A DNA stretch of 31,777 bases from Pleurobrachia bachei (GCA_000695325.1 AVPN01000029.1:124042-155818); one strand, 5' to 3'. Shown: positions 10,781-24,466, numbered from the stretch's first letter. Notes: a model not told the origin generated them from the sequence alone. Made by a program: numbers and translations.

Positions 10781-10887
10781 TTTAGAAAGGAAAAGGAGGG
10801 TCTGGCGCGACCTTAGGAATAGACCCTGGTGTAGACCCCCCGGAGCAGCAGGGGAGAAACTCAGTGACGTCACGTGTTGTTACTTAC

Positions 10888-12069
10888 AGGATGCACAACA
10901 GAGATGGAGTGGATAGCTTTAGGGGCATCACCAGCACCCTCCTTAGCAAAGTTCTTGAAGGCTACAATACCTGCCTCATCATAGAGATCAACCTGTGAGG
11001 GAGTTACCTGGTTAGAACATAACAATGAGAGAGGAGAGAAGATGAGAGAATACACACAGAGAACAGTGAATGTCGAATGAAAGAAAATACAATACAATGA
11101 TTAGCTGCACAATACTCACAGTGTATGTGTTGGCAGGGAGTTGTGAGTGTTCCTTAACGACCGTTACCATGCTCTTATCTCCTGCGCTGTACACTGGCAA
11201 TACTTCACCGCCTGGGGAGGGGTGATGGGGTTAGTTATAATTGCCAAATAAGGGTCCAGTTAGTTGCCAATGGCATGGTTTTTAAAAGGGTTCGAAAAGT
11301 AAGAGATTGTCGTCATGACATGGTATAATAGAATTTGAAGCTAATTGCTTCACATCGCCATATTACACACACACAGCTAATTGATCTTCACCGCCCCACA
11401 TTATACACACACACACACCTAGTAGGGGGTAGTGTTTCAGGGGGTCAAAGAACAGCTGACACGTCTACAACACCATGTGGTTTGTTGTCGCACAATGGTG
11501 GGCGGAAGTGGAGAGATAAACACAGACCAGGGGCTTTAGATAGTGTACTATGAGGTGTATAATAAAGGGGGTGGGAGATGGAGGTACAAAGCGAGAGAGG
11601 TAATATTGTCTCAATACTCCTGCTTCATACATATCACTGCCAGTCATGATCACACTATACACAACAAAGTTGGGGAAGCAAAGCCTGGTTGGCTCCATTA
11701 TGATTCCATGTCTACTAGGTTTTAGAATCGGGGAAGTCATGAACTCAATGAGTTATTTAATTCAACATACCGACGACAGCGGATAGTTTAGCATCCCCAC
11801 AGTCAGATGTGAATTCCACCAGTACAGCTGTCTCTGTCGCCAGAGCTATGTTTGTTGTCGTGTAACTCTTAACATCAAAGTTGGAGCAACCTGGAGTAGA
11901 GAGGGGTATGTTAAAATATGGAGGATGAAATGAAAAGTGATAGAACAGCTCAGATAATCAGAAGTACATAATTGCTGTATAGGGAAGCAACCAATACATA
12001 TCCAGGGATACACATATAAAACTTACCGAGAGTTAGGTGAAGCAGGGCTAACACGAAAATTGACTTCAT
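10888..12069 (-). pseudogene. SSR4: SSR4 third copy, lacking the last exon
   Basis: Exons 1-4 are present at 12027-12069, 11771-11890, 11120-11211 and 10888-10992, with intact splice sites and frame. The fifth exon, which encodes the membrane anchor and tail, is absent because homology ends in intron 4 at about 10829. Differences from the other copies include MKSIF for MKSIL at the start and EHSQLP for EHSKLP in exon 3. Without exon 5 the product would be an unanchored luminal fragment, unless the transcript reads on to the next SSR4 last exon at 8676-8783, which lies downstream on the same strand. Spacing to the full PRUNE gene upstream (193 bp) looks like the original gene order. Confidence 0.85.
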
Positions 12070-12262
12070 CCTGTCCTAGACATTTTGGGTTTGTTATTAA
12101 TCAGGTTGTATAGACAAAAAACAATTTGAAAATGTAGCTATAAACTAAAATATGTAGGTGTATTGAAATGTAGAAAACTAAAAACAAAAAAGTACAAAGG
12201 AAAAACAACACAAAATAAATTTCAACATCTTACATCTAGATCAACATCAACATATTTCAAGA

Positions 12263-13411
12263 TCATGTTAGCTGAGCTTTAATAAGAGGCATAACAACTT
12301 TTCTCGAAGCCTGCACATTTCTCTGGTTAAACACCCTTACATCACTGTCTGGTGTCCTGATCAGCTTCAACTCCAGCTCATCTCTCAACTCCTCAACATC
12401 AATCACACTACTCCCTTTACCCAGCACAAGATACCGAGAGAAGAGCCCATTCGTTTCATGACATGCCAACATTACTACTAGCACACTAACACCAAACTCA
12501 GTAAGAAACTTGTCAGTTTGTGATTGAAGGTCAGGAAGTGAGGAGTATTGTTCCCAATTCGCACCAGTTATTGAAGCTATACAAACAACACTGCCCTCTC
12601 TCGATGTGAACATCTTGTAGTCACGACGAAGAAGATCGAACACACTCAGGGAGGAAATATCTGTTTTAACTTCAATGAGATCGTTATAAAAATTCTCTCT
12701 GCGAGTTCTAACTTTCTGGTACATGTCGAAATCCAGCCGGGTAGTTCTACCCTGTTGCATATTAAGGTTGATCGTATCAAGTAGAATTGTACCAGAAAGA
12801 GCTGTTTTGAGATCTACAGGTATGATGAAACTATCATCACTTGTCAGGATCTCAGTAACAAGTGTTGCACAAGACCCGACCATTTTGATTGTTTTAGTGT
12901 TTGCAGGGCCTCCCTCGTCTACATGATGATCAACAACTGAGTCCACTGTGTATGATGTAAGATTAGGGATAGTGCCGGGTATGTAGACATTGTGGTCCAC
13001 AAGGTGAAGGGTCACATTGTCAGGAAACTGAAGATCAGAATCTGCGAAATGGAGCTTTGAGGGGGAGATCTTGAGGAGCTGCAACATGTACATCACCTCG
13101 GTTCGGAGGGGCAGGTCTGCAGATTTGATGGGAAGTATAGCGGTACTAGGGATACCTGAAATACAGGGGGAGGGGTAAGGAAGAGGACAGTTTCATAATG
13201 AACGAGCCACCTTTTCTTTAGATATACAACACGGATCACATTACTACACATTGACATCTGCAGCCACAGCTATAAAACTACCTTGACATGTGAGATGGTA
13301 AGCTCGAGCAAGACTGCACACAACGGAGTCCAGATCACAGGCCGTATTTCCCACTACTAAACTTTCAAGGACAGGAGGAGATTCAAGGTAGTCAACAAAG
13401 GATAACTCCAT
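12263..13411 (-). CDS. PRUNE1: Prune exopolyphosphatase, DHH phosphoesterase family
   Basis: Prune proteins are metal-dependent DHH-family phosphoesterases; the human protein cleaves short-chain polyphosphate and has been reported to act on cAMP. Two exons (13282-13411 and 12263-13155) encode 340 residues. NTACDLDS at about 22-29 is the first Asp motif (DxD). LVDHN at 95-99 stands where the DHH motif lies, with Asn replacing the final His. VDHH at 118-121 is the following Asp-His motif. VGSCATLVTE (136-145) and GTILLDTINL are family signatures, and the DHHA2-type C-terminal half is complete. The start follows TTTGTTTAG by six bases. It is the first gene of the minus-strand run, back to back with DDX55, with SSR4 193 bp downstream. 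Confidence 0.94.
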
Positions 13412-14200
13412 GTTTAGCTAAACAAAGTTTAAATTTTTAGATTATTTCAGCCAATCAAAAACATGTCTGTAATGTTTCTTTCAGATTCATTAAAATTTCG
13501 AAAATTGGCGAAGTACTTTAGAGGCGTATGCCGAAGCAGAAACCCTCAACTCAAATCCAAAGATAAATCTAACTAGTGAAATCAGGTGGAAGCCATCTGC
13601 TTCGTTAAACACTGCAGTCCTCGATCAATCGATCAAGCTTCATGGGTCTCCAGGGTCCGGCGGTTTTAACTTTTTAAATTTTTAAAAAATTTTCAAACTT
13701 TCGTTCGCGTTTTTCAAAATTTAAAATTTCTTTGGAATCAAAATTTTGCCGCGCGGCGTGGGGACAACACAATTTAATTTGATTGTAACGCGCGAATAAA
13801 TTTGTAAAACCATTGCAAATGGGACGCGCTGCACCAAAAATAAAAGGGAGAAACAACTTTTTTGTCACCTCTTTTTTATTTTGCAAATCGCATTTTTGAA
13901 GAAATGTTCTCTCAGCCTTCCTTTGAAACCCTATCCAGTTTCCCACTGTCAACACTACAGAAACCACTTCAGTGGGGTCTGTAGCATATGCCAGGGCATT
14001 CGCTGCAGTCCCCAGTGGACGCTTTTTTAACGGCCGCAGCAGGCAGCGCAGGGAACTGTTGTGTTGGCATAGGTCATCCTTTTTGACTGTCACGCTACAC
14101 AGTGCACTTCCAACTTCCCGTAGTGAAGGTGGAAACTGGAACGGGGATGAACCTGTTCTTTTAAAAACACCCGTTTTTGTTCGTATTTTAGAAAACAGCT
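13412..14200. promoter_or_regulatory. Divergent upstream region shared by PRUNE and DDX55
   Basis: This 789-bp stretch separates the first gene of the minus-strand run from the first gene of the plus-strand run, so it should contain both promoters. It includes a very AT-rich block (13665-13735) next to a CG-rich patch (GCCGCGCGGCG near 13748). A minus-strand frame of 139 codons (13674-14093) is open here, but it matches no family I recognise, is compositionally odd and overlaps the likely promoters, so I do not call it a gene. No TATA box can be assigned with confidence. Confidence 0.5.
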
Positions 14201-16627
14201 ATGAAATGGGATGAGTTGTCAATACGAAAACAGATATTCGACACGATTACAGAAGATTTCCAGTTCACCTCATTAACACCAGTCCAGGAGCACTGTATTC
14301 CTCTGTTTCTCACCTGCAAGGATGTTGCAGTTGAAGCAGTCACTGGCTCAGGTATTCAGATTCTTTGAGTTGTCTGGTACTCGGTAGTGGTGATGATTGA
14401 TTATCATTTTGTTCACGCATCATTGAATCTCTCTTGTTTCAGGGAAGACTCTTGCATTTGTCGTGCCAATGCTGAACAAATTCATCACTCTCTCAACACC
14501 GCCAAGGAAGACCGACGTTATCGGGCTGATCATCTCGCCCACCCAAGAGTTAGCTCTGCAGACGGAACAAGTTGTCAAGAAGTTCACTAACAATATACCT
14601 GACATGTCAATTGCTACTTTTGTCGGGGGCCACACCAAACCAGAAGAAGATCAGAAGCAGTTCCAGACAGCCGGTGGTAATATCCTGATAGCCACACCAG
14701 GGAGACTCGATCAGGCACTACCCTGGTTGGCGCCTTATCTCAAACAACTGGAGATGTTGGTCTTGGATGAGGCGGATATGTTGTTGAGACTGGGCTTCCA
14801 GAAACAACTTACTTCTATACTCACATCACTTCCTAAACAGGTTGGTGGACAAACAAATAAATAAGCAGATTGGCATGGTGGGGGGTTTCCTCTTTATCAT
14901 GTGATTGTTCAATGTCCAATGTTCAATGTTCGCTCTGTGTGAGAGCAAGTGATCCTATTATCTTCTTCCTCATTCACAGAGACGTACGGGACTGTTCAGT
15001 GCAACCCGTCTGTGTTGTAACTTCGTTACCTCACCTCCCCTACCTTGTTTCAGAGACGTACGGGACTGTTTAGTGCAACCCAGACAGATCAAGTAGAGGA
15101 CCTCATTAGGGCGGGACTCAGGAATCCTTACAGAGTGACGGTGAAACAGAAATTTAATGCGGCAAGACAGGTGAGTACATAATTATTATGTGTCCTTTGC
15201 TCATACCTTTCTCTAGAGTGAGTTATCTTTTTCTCTACGTTTTCAAAACCTATATCACTATAATTCTCACGATTATTGACCACACCACCTCGGCCCCAGA
15301 TCCAAAAGACACCGCTGTCACTACGGAACTACTACATCTGTTGTCAAGAGGAGATGAAACTCTCTACCCTCCTCTCCTTTTTACGGCACGAAAAGGATGG
15401 TAAGAAGATGGTATTTGTCAGCACTTGTGCAGCAGTGGAGTACCTTGGGAAACTCATCACTACAATCTTCAAAAACACCAAGGTAGGGGCGTGAGAGAGG
15501 GCCCAGAGAGGGTCGAGCAAGGTAAGTTAGGGATCAAACAGGGTTACTTATCTCATCATAACGATGTCAAAATAGATAATCAGTCCTCAACTGATAATAC
15601 ACTAACAGTACTGTTCCTCCGCCAGGTTCTTCTACTTCACGGTAAAATGAAAAAGAACAGGGATGACCTCTTCTCCCAGTTCCGCACGATGGACAGGGGT
15701 ATATTGTTGTGTACCAGTGTTCTGGCAAGGGGTGTCGATGTGCCCAACGTGGAGTGGGTCCTACAGTTTGATCCTCCCCGGGAACCTGAGGAATTCGTTC
15801 ACCGGTAAACATCTCGTTAATTGTACCAAGTACACTGAATGGGTCCTTTTTCTTAATCGAGACGGCCTCCTAGAAGAAAAGGAGTCCTTTTTTCTTCAAT
15901 CGAGTTTTAGTACCTTCTTCGCTATTTAAACTTTAAAATGATTAACTTTTCCCTCCATTTCAGTTGTGGCAGAACAGCCCGAATGGGCACAGAGGGAAGG
16001 GCGCTTCTCTTCCTGGCACCAACGGAACTCGCTTATGTGGATTATTTGAAGATCAGTCAGAAAGCTCCTTTAGAGGTTAGAATTTGTATTAAAACTTATC
16101 CGTGGCCACCGTGTATCTTTTCTTCACGGATTAATATTATTGTTTTTTCTTTTCAGGAGTACACCCCGTCATTTGAGATCCTCCCAGCAACAGTCAAAGT
16201 TCGAAAAATGCTAATGCACGATCGAGATTTGTTTGAGAAATCAGTCAGGGCATTTGTTTCATTCATCCAGTTTTACACTAAACACAGCTCAAAGGCAATC
16301 TTCATTCTAAAGGAGCTTGATGTGGGAGGGGTTATCGAGTCATATGCCCTGTTAGAGGTCCCAAAGGTGCCCGAACTGAAAGGAAGGGGTGTGGAGGTGA
16401 AATGTGGGACTGTAGATACCTCTGGAATTCCTTATAAAGATAAAGTTAGGGAGAAAATAAGGTTGAAAAGACTGCAGGATGGGCCTAAGGAGGTGAAAAG
16501 AGAGGGTAGAGGAAAAGTGATGGAGAGTTGGTCGAAGAAGAAGGAACAAAAGTTAAAACGAGAGAAACGAAAGACTAAGAAACAGTTGGTGAAATCGTTA
16601 AAAGAAACCAATGAATTAGATGGTTAG
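14201..16627 (+). CDS. DDX55: DEAD-box RNA helicase DDX55 (Spb4 type)
   Basis: DDX55/Spb4 is a nucleolar ATP-dependent RNA helicase needed for 60S subunit assembly. Seven exons (14201-14351, 14443-14840, 15054-15170, 15300-15482, 15626-15804, 15964-16075, 16157-16627) give 536 residues; human DDX55 has 600. Visible motifs are the Q motif (LTPVQ), I (AVTGSGKT, 46-53), Ia (SPTQEL, with Gln for the usual Arg at 85), TPGRLD (about 135), II (DEAD, 159-162), III (SAT, 190-192), ARGVDVP and VI (HRCGRTAR, 342-349). The C-terminal extension has [16 protein letters not shown] and the basic tail typical of Spb4 relatives, rather than of other DEAD-box helicases. TTTTAG ends nine bases before the ATG. 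The MRPL27-like gene begins 157 bp after the stop. Exon 3 has a partial duplicate of its start upstream (see findings). Confidence 0.95.
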
Positions 16628-16784
16628 AGTAGTTTGAGAGACAGTTGCAGTGTTTTTTTGTAATCTAATTTATTGAACTTTTAAACTTTTGACCATCTAA
16701 CAACAAATATCGTTTTCTGTTTGCTGACATTGATTATCACCCACGCCATCTGAAACAGTTACACCCCTTCCGTAGCCAATTATC

Positions 16785-17265
16785 ATGTCACTGACAAGAG
16801 TTCCAGGGTTGGTTCGAACTACCTGCAGTAGAGGTCTGTTTACCAGCGAGTTTTATAACCGGAGACGACCTGTTAACAAAGACAAATTCTGGGGACGAGT
16901 CTACGAAGATGGTTAGTACATTACTGCCCCCACTGTTTATAACAGCCGTTTCTCGTCATATAATTTTGTAATCTGATCATTACCCATTCATTTCTAATTA
17001 CACTCCTTCAGGAGACGGTGTGAGCCCTGGCAGGGTGGTTGCCAGAATCCGAAATGCAGAAACCATCCTAGCGGGAGACAACGTCTACCTAGAGATCAAG
17101 AGATGGGAGAACGTCCTAAAATCTGATGCCCTAGGGCGGGTGAGGTATCACTGGGAAACAGTGGATGGAAGGGATAAGTTGTACGTTAGTGTGGATAGGA
17201 TCTACCACCCGGAACCGCGGTGTGTTCTACAGAGAGTTGTACCAAAGGAGGAAAATCTGAAATGA
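16785..17265 (+). CDS. MRPL27: Probable mitochondrial ribosomal protein bL27
   Basis: Two exons (16785-16911, 17012-17265) encode 126 residues. The N-terminus (MSLTRVPGLVRTTCSRGLF) is basic, Ser/Thr-bearing and lacks acids, as expected for mitochondrial import. The core reads GVSPGRVVARIRN, then LAGDNVYL, then LGRVRY, then GRDKLYVSV. This follows the order of bacterial L27: GN(I/V)I-RQR, then G-NVG-G, then GKVKF, then NRKFISI. bL27 sits near the peptidyl-transferase centre of the large subunit. Identity is modest, and the GGS-rich N-terminal extension of bacterial L27 is not evident, so another small mitochondrial ribosomal protein is possible. It lies between DDX55 and DIMT1, 157 and 198 bp away, which fits a ribosome-themed run. 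CCGTAG ends nine bases before the ATG. Confidence 0.6.
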
Positions 17266-17429
17266 ACAAAATCTTTGTCGTGTGATGTTGCTATCTCGGT
17301 TTTGTACTGTAATATTATTACTAATTTATTGGCCCCATAACCATGATAACATGAGTAACTTTTTCTTTAACTTGTTGACAAATTTGAAATTATCTATCGA
17401 AATTATCTGTGATAATCAACTTCACTTTA

Positions 17430-20709
<3,280 letters not shown>

Positions 20710-21239
20710 GAGAAAGTTCTGTGTTTTATCCCGTTTTGGACCTGTTGTCGACCTTGTTTTTAACACTGCCACTTTTTAGTGTTTTAATACCAACCCCTTT
20801 AGACTTCAGATTAGTTTCCCCGGCCGATTCCCGCTTTAGAATTGGGAATCGACCGGGGAGTTGACCCAAGCTCACTCCGTGTGGCAAAGCCTCTGTCCCA
20901 CTCTTGGCGCGTTGGCGCAGTCTCCAAACCGACAAAATCTGTGAAAAGCGCATTTGTCAGCACTAGTTTTTTCCAACACGCGCGCCATCATGTGTTACCC
21001 ACACCTCACAGCTTCAACGACTCCTTTGACTTTTAAAGTGCATTTCAAACGACTTGACCTGAGATTCCTGGAAATTCAGGATCTCTCTTAGTAAATACAA
21101 TATGCAATACCCCAATTTCCAGGAATCTCAGGTCAAGTCGAACCATCGCCACTTGTCTGGTAGTGGTACCCAACCCTTTATACTCCTCCCATACCCCACC
21201 AATTAACCCATCTATCCTCCTTTATAGCACAGCACCATC
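20710..21239. other. DIMT1 to AAMP spacer with two hairpins
   Basis: No coding exon is seen. A short hairpin lies at 20821-20854, with stem CGATTCCC/GGGAATCG and an 11-base loop, flanked by CGG/CCG pairs. A second, stronger inverted repeat at 21050-21140 is listed separately. Just before the AAMP start copy the sequence is pyrimidine-rich and ends TTTATAG, 12 bases before the ATG. Confidence 0.5.
21050..21140. repeat. 27-bp perfect inverted repeat upstream of AAMP
   Basis: The left arm at 21050-21076 (starting CGACTTGACCTGAGATTCC) and the right arm at 21114-21140 are perfect reverse complements with a 37-base loop. The same structure recurs at about 22095-22185, where it forms the joint between the inverted and direct AAMP copies. 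It could be a small foldback element or a structured element of the AAMP upstream region. Confidence 0.85.
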
Positions 21240-21398
21240 ATGATGACAGACGGAGCACCAGATCACAGTAGGGAAGAGGACATGGAGGGGGAGATGATGG
21301 GAGAGGATCAGTGTGAGGAGATAGAGGCTGATGATGAGGGAGATGGTGGTCCTGAGGAACAGGAGGATGACATCATTGATATACCTGACGAAATTGAG
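21240..21398 (+). pseudogene. AAMP: AAMP first-exon copy, isolated
   Basis: This encodes the same 53-residue acidic N-terminus as the working gene, with a few residue differences (for example PDHSREEDMEGEM against PDPSREEDMQEEM), and ends in the same GAG|gt donor. Intron 1 runs into the N gap and no exon 2 follows. A mirror copy lies at 21838-21996 on the minus strand. Both are probably allelic or assembly duplicates of the exon at 22286. Confidence 0.85.
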
Positions 21399-21459
21399 GT
21401 GTGTTTACGAGGGGGGAAATTATTGAACTTTTTGACTCCCCCCCCCCTTTTTTCACCCC

Positions 21460-21776
21460 NNNNNNNNNNNNNNNNNNNNNNNNNNNNNNNNNNNNNNNNN
21501 NNNNNNNNNNNNNNNNNNNNNNNNNNNNNNNNNNNNNNNNNNNNNNNNNNNNNNNNNNNNNNNNNNNNNNNNNNNNNNNNNNNNNNNNNNNNNNNNNNNN
21601 NNNNNNNNNNNNNNNNNNNNNNNNNNNNNNNNNNNNNNNNNNNNNNNNNNNNNNNNNNNNNNNNNNNNNNNNNNNNNNNNNNNNNNNNNNNNNNNNNNNN
21701 NNNNNNNNNNNNNNNNNNNNNNNNNNNNNNNNNNNNNNNNNNNNNNNNNNNNNNNNNNNNNNNNNNNNNNNNNNNN
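21460..21776. other. Assembly gap (run of N)
   Basis: The 317 undetermined bases are flanked by perfectly mirrored sequence (…CCCCTTTTTTCACCCC on the left, its reverse complement on the right). Open frames computed across it are meaningless. Confidence 0.99.
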
Positions 21777-22285
21777 GGGGTGAAAAAAGGGGGGGGGGAG
21801 TCAAAAAGTTCAATAATTTCCCCCCTCGTAAACACACCTCAATTTCGTCAGGTATATCAATGATGTCATCCTCCTGTTCCTCAGGACCACCATCTCCCTC
21901 ATCATCAGCCTCTATCTCCTCACACTGATCCTCTCCCATCATCTCCCCCTCCATGTCCTCTTCCCTACTGTGATCTGGTGCTCCGTCTGTCATCATGATG
22001 GTGCTGTGCTATAAAGGAGGATAGATGGGTTAATTGGTGGGGTATGGGAGGAGTATAAAGGGTTGGGTACCACTACCAGACAAGTGGCGATGGTTCGACT
22101 TGACCTGAGATTCCTGGAAATTGGGGTATTGCATATTGTATTTACTAAGAGAGATCCTGAATTTCCAGGAATCTCAGGTCAAGTCGAACCATCGCCACTT
22201 GTCTGGTAGTGGTACCCAACCCTTTATACTCCTCCCATACCCCAGCAATTAACCCACATATCTTCCTTTATAGCCCAGCACCATC

Positions 22286-23755
22286 ATGATGACAGACGGG
22301 GCACCAGATCCCAGTAGGGAAGAAGACATGCAAGAAGAGATGATGGGAGAGGATCAGTGTGAGGAGATAGAGGCTGATGATGAGGGAGATGGTGGTCCTG
22401 AGGAACAGGAGGATGACATCATTGATATACCTGACGAAATTGAGGTGTGTTTACGAGGGGGGAAATTATTGTTTCACGCCCCCCCCAGTTCTCATATATC
22501 CATGTTTCTGTTCAATGTTAAGTAACATTTGTCAAACAATTCTAAGTAACATTTGTCAAACAATTCTAATTAACGTGTTTCAGGGTGTTGAAGATGAAGA
22601 TATGTCAGAGAGGACACTGAATGTTCACTCTGGCTCTGTGTTCTGTGTTGCCATATCTGGAAATGAGCAGATTATCCTGTCTGGAGGGGAGGATGACCTG
22701 GCTTATGTGTGGAATATCGCAAACGATGCTAGTGAGTGTGTTTATGTTTAGGGTCTTGTTTTATTTCCGTTCTGCAATTATGAGAAGGAACCTGGTGCGA
22801 GAATTTCCACTGTTTCTAACTCAATATCTGGTCAGGATATCTAACTCCAACTGCATTTTCAGACGACAAGGAAGACACCAAGAAGATAGAGGGCCACAAG
22901 GACTCGGTAACTCACGTTGGATTCTGCACGGGGGACAAGTACTACTTCACCGCTGATCTCTCTGGATTCATCCAAATGTTCGAGACAACAACTCATTCCA
23001 AGATCTGGGACTTTGAAGTTGGCGATGTGCTGTGGGTCAAATGGCACCCTGTTGTCCCGATTCTCCTGGCTGGTACCGTTGAGGGAGGGATCTGGATGTG
23101 GAAGGTTCCATCATTTGAAACTAAAACCATCCAGCTCTCTTCAGCACCTCCTGTTGATGCTGCCTTCCTCTCCACCAACAGGCACCTTTTGGTGGGTTAC
23201 CAAGACGGTGGGATCAAGGTGCTGGACCTCAAATCTGGGGAGGCGTCCGTGTCTGTTGAGGTGAGGGCTGAGTTGACGAGTGTGGGCCGGGCACCGGATG
23301 ATGGGCTCCTACTAGTTGGGGGAACTGACTCAACCCTTCATCTGATATCTGGGGGCGGTAAAGTGATTGGTACATTGAGAGAGAAGGTCCCTGGAGTTAA
23401 GGGTAACATGGATGACTCAGTGGAGCACATTTCGTTTCATCCAACGCGACACCTAGTTGCTGCTTCCTATGTGAAGGATCGGGTGTGTGTTTGGGATACC
23501 GCTCTACAACGACTCCGAACCATCCTAACCCACCCCGATGGGGTTGTAAAGACCCAGTGGGCGGGTGACAGTGAGCACCACCTGGTGACCTGCTGTCTGG
23601 ACGGCATTGTGCGGGTATGGGATGTGGATCAGGGGGAGGTGATAGCTGAGGTGACGGGCGGACATTCCTCCCAGCTACTGGATATGCGGATATCCGAGAA
23701 TCTTGTGGTAACCTGTGATGATAGCGGCAGTGTCAAGGTCTTCAGGATATCATGA
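22286..23755 (+). CDS. AAMP: AAMP / Sqt1-type WD40 protein
   Basis: AAMP is a WD40 propeller protein; yeast Sqt1, its proposed counterpart, is the dedicated chaperone of ribosomal protein uL16. Three exons (22286-22444, 22584-22731, 22863-23755) give 399 residues; human AAMP has 434. The first exon is strikingly acidic (MMTDGAP then many D/E). The propeller follows with recognisable blades, for example HSGSVFCVAISG…DDLAYVWNI, GHKDSVTHVGF…SGFIQMFE, VLWVKWHPVVPILLAG…GIWMWKVP and a last blade ending SGSVKVFRIS. Intron phases agree. TTTATAG ends 12 bases before the ATG. Intron 1 contains a 24-bp unit repeated twice (22519-22566). The gene ends the plus-strand run and converges on the homeobox gene. 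Confidence 0.94.
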
Positions 23756-24466
23756 TAAAGCTGTGGAACTCTATTTTTTAGCACGTGTGTGGTGTGTAAG
23801 GGAGAGCCATGTGTTTATGCTTCCTTTTCTCTTAATTTATTTGGCCAAAATCCAATCGACCAGCTATTTTTTTTAAGCAGAATCTATGGATAAACATAGA
23901 GAGAGAGGGATAAAAAGCTAACTTTATTACACCATTGACACACGTACCACTAGAAAACTCTCCCCGGCAGGGGCTGGGCCTGGCATTCGACACACAAGTC
24001 TATAGAACTACTAATCTAATAGCACCACTAGCTAAATTCAGTCAAACATAAAATGAGGCATATTGACTAAACCAAATTGATTAGAATCCCGTTGACCCCT
24101 ACAGGCACCCCCCCCCCCTGCCACCAATAGACCATGAAATTAAAACACAAGATTTAGGTTTGGTGTAATTTCAGTTAAACTGAGAAATAGTAAATAGTAA
24201 CACACTACACCGGCGTAGAATTCGTTAGAAGCACACCTAAAAATCAGTATAAGCAACCCTTTCAAAAAAATGAAGAAAGTATAGATCAGATTCTCTCTCT
24301 CTCACTCTCTCACTCAATTGATAGTTAAAATACTAAGAAATAAATCTCTCTCTTGAAATCTAAAGCTAAAATACTGCATACATAACACATCTAAAAACAT
24401 AATAATCTTACTAGAAATGTAAGAAAATAAAAAGTCCCCGTCTCTCTTTCTCCCCTCTCTCACACA
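23756..24466. other. Convergent 3' region of AAMP and the homeobox gene
   Basis: This holds the 3' untranslated regions of two converging genes. TTTATT at 23923-23928 reads AATAAA on the minus strand and is a candidate polyadenylation signal for the homeobox gene, about 540 bases past the copy-1 stop. There are a C-run (about 24110) and CT microsatellite tracts (about 24291-24316 and 24343-24353). From 24021 on, the sequence is repeated at 25337. Confidence 0.55.

Larger units (their letters stand above)
8984..12687. repeat. Overlapping tandem duplication of SSR4 exons 1-4 plus the PRUNE 3' end
   Basis: Sequence from SSR4 intron 4 through SSR4 exon 1 into the PRUNE last exon occurs at about 8984-10780 and again at about 10829-12687. 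The joint is at 10781-10828: PRUNE homology stops at AGATCGTTAT (10780), about 50 bases of sequence I cannot place follow, then SSR4 intron 4 homology starts at GTGTAGACC (10829). Both ends of the unit fall inside genes, so the duplication makes only partial extra copies. Confidence 0.85.
21050..22185. repeat. Inverted duplication of the AAMP 5' end around an assembly gap
   Basis: Sequence 21050-21459 (AAMP upstream region, exon 1 and start of intron 1) reappears in reverse complement at about 21777-22185, with a run of N between (21460-21776). The direct orientation then starts again at the 27-bp inverted repeat and continues into the working AAMP gene. This gives three copies of AAMP exon 1: 21240-21398 (+), 21838-21996 (-) and 22286-22444 (+). 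The first two have no second exon beside them. Confidence 0.9.

Noticed and set aside
13674-14093. 139-codon open frame on the minus strand
   Set aside because: Compositionally biased, no family resemblance I can defend, no splice or start context, and it lies in the shared promoter region of PRUNE and DDX55.
21308-21928. Long open frames across the N gap
   Set aside because: They stay open only because undetermined bases carry no stops.
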